A stretch of DNA of 10,145 nucleotides from an uncultured Planctomycetaceae bacterium (GTDB lineage Bacteria > Planctomycetota > Planctomycetia > Pirellulales > UBA1268): positions 1 through 10,145 of the forward strand of contig CAJBSQ010000803.1 of NCBI GenBank assembly GCA_903958265.1, in the 5' to 3' direction. The translations under genes and the position numbers were made by a program. How positions within the stretch are numbered: position 1 is the first letter of the stretch; every line of letters starts with the position of its first letter. Shown here piece by piece: positions 6,544-10,145 of the stretch. The notes beneath the pieces were generated by a model. It did not search any database and was not told the origin of the DNA. It was given only the letters and a program-made list of their open reading frames with translations.

Positions 6544-8268
6544 ATGCATGCCAACTTCCCACCGAATCGGATTCGCGTCGTGGCCATGCTCGTCGTGGTC
6601 GGTGTCGTCTCGACGGTGGTGTGTCAGGCCGAGGTCGATCCGACCGTGATCGAGGCCCAGCGGGCCCGAGTCGAGGCGATTCGCCGGGGGAGCAACGCCG
6701 CCGTCTCGATCTTCGCCGGTGAGAGCGGCGGGGGCTCGGGCGTGCTGCTCACCCCCGACGGCTACGCCGCCACCAACTTCCACGTCGTGCAGTCGTCCGG
6801 CCCGGCGGTGACGTGCGGGCTTGCCGATGGGCGGCTCTACGACGCCGTGGTGGTGGGTGTCGATCCGACCGGAGACCTGGCGCTCATCAAACTGCTCGGC
6901 CGCGATGATTTTCCCTGCGCCCAACTCGCCGACAGCGACGATGTTCAGGTGGGCGACTTCTGCTTCGCCGCCGGCAATCCGTTTCTTCTGGCCACCGATC
7001 TGCGGCCTTCGATCAGCGCGGGCATCGTCTCCGGGGTGCACCGCTACCAGTATCCCGCCGGCACGATCCTGGAGTATGCCGACTGCCTGCAGGTCGATGC
7101 GGCCATCAATCCGGGCAACTCCGGTGGCGGGTTGTTCGACGCCCACGGGCGGCTGATCGGGGTTAACGGCCGGGCATCGTTCGAGAAGCGGGGCCGCGTG
7201 AACGTGGGGGCCGGCTACGCGATCTCCGCCAACCAGGTCCGCAACTTCCTCGGCGGGCTGCGGTCGGGACGCCTCTGCGACCACGCGGCGCTCGGGGCCA
7301 CGGTGTCGACGTCGGCGGACGGCCGCGTGGTGGTGTCGGACATCGTCGAGTCGTCCGACGCCTGGCGGCGGGGCCTGCGGTATGACGACGAGATCGTGTC
7401 GCTCGCCGGGCGGCCGGTTCGCACCGTGAACGCGTTTAAAAATGTGCTCGGCACGCTGCCGGCCGGGTGGCAGGTGCCGCTCGTCGTGCGGTCCGGAGGC
7501 CGGCGGCGGGAGATGCTCGTGCGGCTCGAGGCGATCCACTCCCCGGCAACGCTGGCGAAACTCGCCGGGGGTTCGGAGGACGGCGGGCCGCAGCCTGCCG
7601 CGACGCCCACAGCCCGGGAACTCCCCGCCACGGTCCGCGAACGCTACGAACACCGGCCCGGTTTCGCCAACCATCACTTCAATCGCCTCGAGCGAGACCG
7701 CGTGGCCGCGGCGCTGGCGGCCGTTCGCGATGCCCAGCCTGCGGGTCCGTGGGTGTTGGCCGGCCGGCTCGCCTCGGGCGATGAGTTTCGGATCGAGCTG
7801 TCCGACGCATCCGCGTCGATCGACCTGCCCACCGGCACGTCGACGGTGGCCGTCGGCGACGAACTCGACCGGCAGCCGGTTCCTCCGGGCAGCGGCGGCC
7901 TGCTGCCGGCGCTGGTGCTCTGGCGGAGGCTCGTGGTGGAGGGGCCGGCCGCCGTGGGCCGCACGATCTTCTGGGGCACCGCGCCGCGGACGCCGGCGAC
8001 CTTCGCCGCCGGCGGCTCCGCCGATCTCGTTGACGTGCTCGAGTCTTCGGTCGCGGGCGTCGTGGCACGGTTCGCCGTCGCCGCCGACGGGCGGGTGCTG
8101 GCGATCGACCTCTGGTGCCAGCCCGATGCCGACCCCTGCGAGGTGCGGCTCTCGTGGGAGGATGCCGCGGCGATCGGCGCCATGCCCGCGAGGATCGACG
8201 TCCGTCGCGGTGACGTTCCCTTCGCCGAACTGCTCGTCGATCCGGTGGCCGTGGGAGCCACGCCATGA
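6544..8268 (+). CDS. Deg/HtrA-like trypsin-fold serine protease with one PDZ domain and a novel C-terminal extension
   Basis: 574 residues from the ATG at 6544. The signal peptide is MHANFPPNRIRVV plus a hydrophobic core, with cleavage probably after VCQA (~29). The chymotrypsin-like domain spans ~45-240 and the full S1C triad is visible: His80 in TNFHVV, Asp111 in DPTGDLALIKL and Ser193 in NPGNSGGGLF. VGAGYAISA (~221-229) is the usual end strand. A PDZ domain follows (~250-332: ATVSTSADGRVVVSDIVESS and WRRGLRYDDEIVSLAGRPV). Residues ~355-574 are an extension without a domain I recognise, mixed alpha/beta, with two cysteines in LWCQPDADPCEVRL. The protein should cleave unfolded or specific proteins outside the cytoplasm; the target is unknown. 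It is the only one of the three adjacent paralogues with an intact triad. Its stop overlaps the next start (ATGA, 8265-8268). The GTG at 6532 is a less likely start. Confidence 0.85.
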   Translation: MHANFPPNRIRVVAMLVVVGVVSTVVCQAEVDPTVIEAQRARVEAIRRGSNAAVSIFAGESGGGSGVLLTPDGYAATNFHVVQSSGPAVTCGLADGRLYDAVVVGVDPTGDLALIKLLGRDDFPCAQLADSDDVQVGDFCFAAGNPFLLATDLRPSISAGIVSGVHRYQYPAGTILEYADCLQVDAAINPGNSGGGLFDAHGRLIGVNGRASFEKRGRVNVGAGYAISANQVRNFLGGLRSGRLCDHAALGATVSTSADGRVVVSDIVESSDAWRRGLRYDDEIVSLAGRPVRTVNAFKNVLGTLPAGWQVPLVVRSGGRRREMLVRLEAIHSPATLAKLAGGSEDGGPQPAATPTARELPATVRERYEHRPGFANHHFNRLERDRVAAALAAVRDAQPAGPWVLAGRLASGDEFRIELSDASASIDLPTGTSTVAVGDELDRQPVPPGSGGLLPALVLWRRLVVEGPAAVGRTIFWGTAPRTPATFAAGGSADLVDVLESSVAGVVARFAVAADGRVLAIDLWCQPDADPCEVRLSWEDAAAIGAMPARIDVRRGDVPFAELLVDPVAVGATP

Positions 8269-9278
8269 GGCACCTCCTCGTGCTGCTCGTCGTGGGGGGC
8301 CTGATGCTCGCGGCCACGGCGGTCGCTGGAGAGCCAACGACGCCCCAGCAGGTGGCGGCGGCTGCGGCCCGGAAGGTCGTCAAGATCTACGGGGCGGGGG
8401 GCGTTCAGGGGCTCGAGGGCTACCAGTCGGGAATCATCATCTCGCCCGATGGCCGGATCGCCACCGCACTGAGCACGGTGCTCGATTCGGATGGTCTCGA
8501 CTGCGTGCTCGACGATGGGCGGCGGTTCGAGGCGCGGCTCGTCGGGGTGGATCCACGGCGGGAGCTTGCGGTGCTGGCGATCGAGGCCGTCGATCTGCCC
8601 GCGTTCACGCCGCGCGAGGAGCGGGTGGCGGCGGGCACCCGGGTGCTGGCGATCTCGAACCTGTTTGGCGTGGCCGTCGGCGATGAGCGGGCGAGCGTGC
8701 AGCGGGGCGTGGTGGCGGCCGTCGTGCCGCTCGAGGCCCGCCGGGGCGCTGCCGACGCGCCGTATACCGGCGCTGTGTACGTGCTCGACTGCACCACCAA
8801 CAATCCGGGGTCGCCCGGAGGCGCGGTGGTCGACTCGCAGGGGCGACTGCTGGGGATCCTCGGCAAGGAACTCCGCGCGACGGCGAGCGGCATCTGGCTC
8901 AACTACGCGCTGCCCGCCGACGAACTCGCCCGCGGCTGTGCGGAAATCCTGGCGGGAACCGCCGGCTCGCCGCCGGTGACGTCGGCAACGCCGCTCGACC
9001 TGCGGTCGCTGGGCCTCGTGCTCGTGCCCGACCTGCTCGCCCGCACGCCGCCGTTTGTCGAATCGGTGGTGCCCGGATCGGCCGCCGCTCAGGCCGGCCT
9101 GCGGGCTGACGATCTCGTGATCGCGGTCGGAAGCCGCGCGGTGGCCTCTTGCGATGCCGTGCAGCGGGCCGTCGGCGGCGTGCCCGAGGGAGATGCCGTG
9201 CGGCTCTCCCTGATTCGCGCCGGCGTCATCGTGGAGTGCGATCTCGGTCCGCGGCCGGCGGAGGTGAAGCGACCATGA
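8265..9278 (+). CDS. Catalytically dead Deg/HtrA-like pseudoprotease with PDZ domain
   Basis: 337 residues. The signal peptide is MRHLLVLLVVGGLMLAATAVAG, cleaved at ~21-22. The trypsin-like fold is recognisable from SGIIISPDGRIAT (55-67), DDGRRFEARLVGVDPRRELA (83-102) and NNPGSPGGAVVDSQGRLLGI (179-198). Aligned by eye to 'DGYILTNNHVV', 'DPRTDLAVL' and 'NPGNSGGPL', the catalytic His is Ser70, the Asp is Glu100, and the nucleophile position in the GNSGG motif is Pro184 (GSPGG). A one-residue shift could put Ser183 there, but without His and Asp it would still be unlikely to cleave. A PDZ domain occupies ~249-328 (FVESVVPGSAAAQAGLRADD). GGGAG at 8253-8257, 7 bases upstream, and the ATGA overlap support the start and coupling to the active protease. 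It probably binds peptides or modulates the neighbouring protease. This role is inferred. Confidence 0.8.
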   Translation: MRHLLVLLVVGGLMLAATAVAGEPTTPQQVAAAAARKVVKIYGAGGVQGLEGYQSGIIISPDGRIATALSTVLDSDGLDCVLDDGRRFEARLVGVDPRRELAVLAIEAVDLPAFTPREERVAAGTRVLAISNLFGVAVGDERASVQRGVVAAVVPLEARRGAADAPYTGAVYVLDCTTNNPGSPGGAVVDSQGRLLGILGKELRATASGIWLNYALPADELARGCAEILAGTAGSPPVTSATPLDLRSLGLVLVPDLLARTPPFVESVVPGSAAAQAGLRADDLVIAVGSRAVASCDAVQRAVGGVPEGDAVRLSLIRAGVIVECDLGPRPAEVKRP

Positions 9279-9295
9279 GAGAGGCCTCACGATGA
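9275..9295 (+). other. Six-codon mini-reading frame bridging two pseudoprotease genes
   Basis: ATG at 9275 overlaps the upstream TGA (ATGA 9275-9278), reads MREASR, and ends in TGA 9293-9295, which overlaps the downstream ATG at 9292 (ATGA 9292-9295). It is thus joined at both ends by the same 4-base overlap used elsewhere in this gene block. It could pass ribosomes from one gene to the next by termination-reinitiation, or be chance. Confidence 0.25.
9278..9284 (+). promoter_or_regulatory. Ribosome binding site AGAGAGG for the 9292 gene
   Basis: A purine-rich AGAGAGG lies 7 bases before the ATG at 9292. It supports that start over any later one and lies inside the mini-frame 9275-9295. Confidence 0.6.
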
Positions 9296-10145
9296 CATTC
9301 AGAGGATGGCGCGCCGCCGCGGTCGTGCTCGCGTCGTGCCCCTGGGGGGCGGGGGCAGCCGAGCCCACGGCCGCGGAAGAGGACGCTTTTCGGGCGGCGG
9401 TTGAGCGTGTGGCCGCTGCGGTGGTCCGGATCGAGCCCGTCGCCGGCACGCGGGCCGCGCTCACCGCGGCCGCGGAGGCGGGCGCGGCGTCGAGCCCCTC
9501 GACCGGGCTCGTGATCGATCCGGCGGGGCTCGTGCTCACGACGGCGTTCGCGGTGCCCGACGATGCGACCGAGGCGGTCGTGGTGCTGCCCGGTGGCGAG
9601 CGGCAGGCCGCGAAGCCGCGGGGACGGGATCGGGTTCGGGGGATCGTGCTGCTCGAGACAAAGGCGATTCCCGCAGCGCCGACGCTCGACGTCGTGCGGC
9701 GGAGCGATCTGGAGCCCGGCCAGTGGACGATCGGCGTGGGCCGCGGCTGGTCCGCCGCCGAGCCGAGTGTGGCGGTCGGAATCCTGTCGGCCGTTGACCG
9801 CGGCTGGGGGCTCGCGGTGCAGACCGACGCCGCCGTATCGCCGATGAACTACGGCGGCCCGCTCGTCGACATCGCCGGCCGCGTGATCGGAATCCTCGCG
9901 CCGCTGCCCGGCGATACGGCGGACATGAAGCGGGGTACGGAACTCTACGATTCCGGGATCGGCTTTGCGGTGCCGCTCGAAGACGTGCTACCTGATGTGC
10001 CGCGGCTCCGGGCCGGCGAGTCGCTCGTGCCCGGGATTCTCGGCATTAGCTACCGTTCGCGCGACGCCATCAACGGTGAGCCGGTGATCGCGTCGGTTCG
10101 CCAGGGATCGCCGGCGGCCCGCGCTGGGCTTCGGTCGCGGGATCG
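9292..10145 (+). CDS. Second Deg/HtrA-like pseudoprotease, truncated by the window edge in its PDZ domain
   Basis: The open frame runs from ATG 9292 to the right edge without a stop, giving 284 residues so far. The signal peptide is MTFRGWRAAAVVLASCPWGAGA, cleaved at ~22-23. Trypsin-fold landmarks are STGLVIDPAGLVLTTAFAV (70-88), QTDAAVSPMNYGGPLVDIAG (177-196) and YDSGIGFAVPLEDVLP (219-234). Aligned to the usual motifs, the catalytic His is Phe86, the Asp falls at about Gly117 (RDRVRGIVLLE), and the Ser is Tyr187 (MNYGGP in place of GNSGGP). The oxyanion-side GGP is kept. A PDZ domain begins at ~247 (GILGISYRSRDAI) and its 'IASVRQGSPAARAGL' core is present before the edge. The fold is therefore retained while catalysis is lost, in a different way from the preceding paralogue. 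The start is set by AGAGAGG 7 bases upstream. Anything after the PDZ is unseen. Confidence 0.75.
   Translation, partial: MTFRGWRAAAVVLASCPWGAGAAEPTAAEEDAFRAAVERVAAAVVRIEPVAGTRAALTAAAEAGAASSPSTGLVIDPAGLVLTTAFAVPDDATEAVVVLPGGERQAAKPRGRDRVRGIVLLETKAIPAAPTLDVVRRSDLEPGQWTIGVGRGWSAAEPSVAVGILSAVDRGWGLAVQTDAAVSPMNYGGPLVDIAGRVIGILAPLPGDTADMKRGTELYDSGIGFAVPLEDVLPDVPRLRAGESLVPGILGISYRSRDAINGEPVIASVRQGSPAARAGLRSRD

Noticed and set aside
5221..8337. 1038-codon open frame on the - strand
   Set aside because: It is antisense to two well-supported + strand genes with signal peptides and recognisable domains. Its product is low-complexity Arg/Pro/Gly/His with no domain. Long antisense frames are expected in such GC-rich coding DNA.
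7674..9539. 621-codon open frame on the - strand
   Set aside because: It covers parts of three Deg-like genes in antisense, with compositionally biased translation and no domain.

Overview
The window is GC-rich and almost entirely coding, with every recognisable gene on the + strand. Protein style (long Ala/Arg-rich envelope proteins, a large membrane protein with an Ig-like exterior next to a coiled-coil exported protein, an Sm-like/NPCBM-type protein, divergent Deg/HtrA-like paralogues) and gene order point to Planctomycetota, probably a Pirellulales-like lineage. The phylum is a confident inference; anything finer is a guess. No rRNA, tRNA, CRISPR, transposase or phage gene is visible.

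Left part (1-5224): the downstream half of what looks like a planctomycete MoxR/BatA-type envelope cluster. It holds the C-terminus of a VWA/glutamine-amidotransferase-like membrane protein (1-231), a 723-aa membrane-anchored protein of DUF4175-like layout (235-2406), a 574-aa exported coiled-coil protein (2403-4127), and a 366-aa exported helical-repeat protein ending in a 'WGNLPP..RERALQ..GREFPPHYREAIEQYF' type motif (4124-5224). Spacings are 3 bases, then two 4-base ATGA overlaps. The second overlap may be deceptive. The last ~48 codons of the coiled-coil gene run through a perfect 18-bp inverted repeat (3983-4035) and a GGCTATGAT extended -10-like box (4061-4069), and they encode an Arg/Pro-rich tail unlike the rest of the protein. 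A transcription boundary or an inserted palindromic element lies there.

Right part (5227-10145): an exported protein with four repeated small beta-barrel-like units and a C-terminal NPCBM-like domain (5227-6507), followed by three consecutive Deg/HtrA-like genes. The first (6544-8268) keeps the His-Asp-Ser triad, has a PDZ domain and carries an unrecognised ~220-residue C-terminal extension. The second (8265-9278) and third (9292 to the window edge) keep the trypsin-like fold landmarks and PDZ, but each has lost all three catalytic residues, in different ways. The best candidate for something new is this arrangement: one active protease followed by two independently inactivated pseudoproteases, translationally linked and downstream of a VWA/DUF4175-like envelope cluster.

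All exported products have signal peptides or membrane anchors, so the whole block probably acts at the cell envelope. A shared role, such as envelope protein quality control or sensing around a MoxR/VWA machine, is an inference from gene order and not shown by the sequence. There is no gene-free stretch longer than 36 bases.
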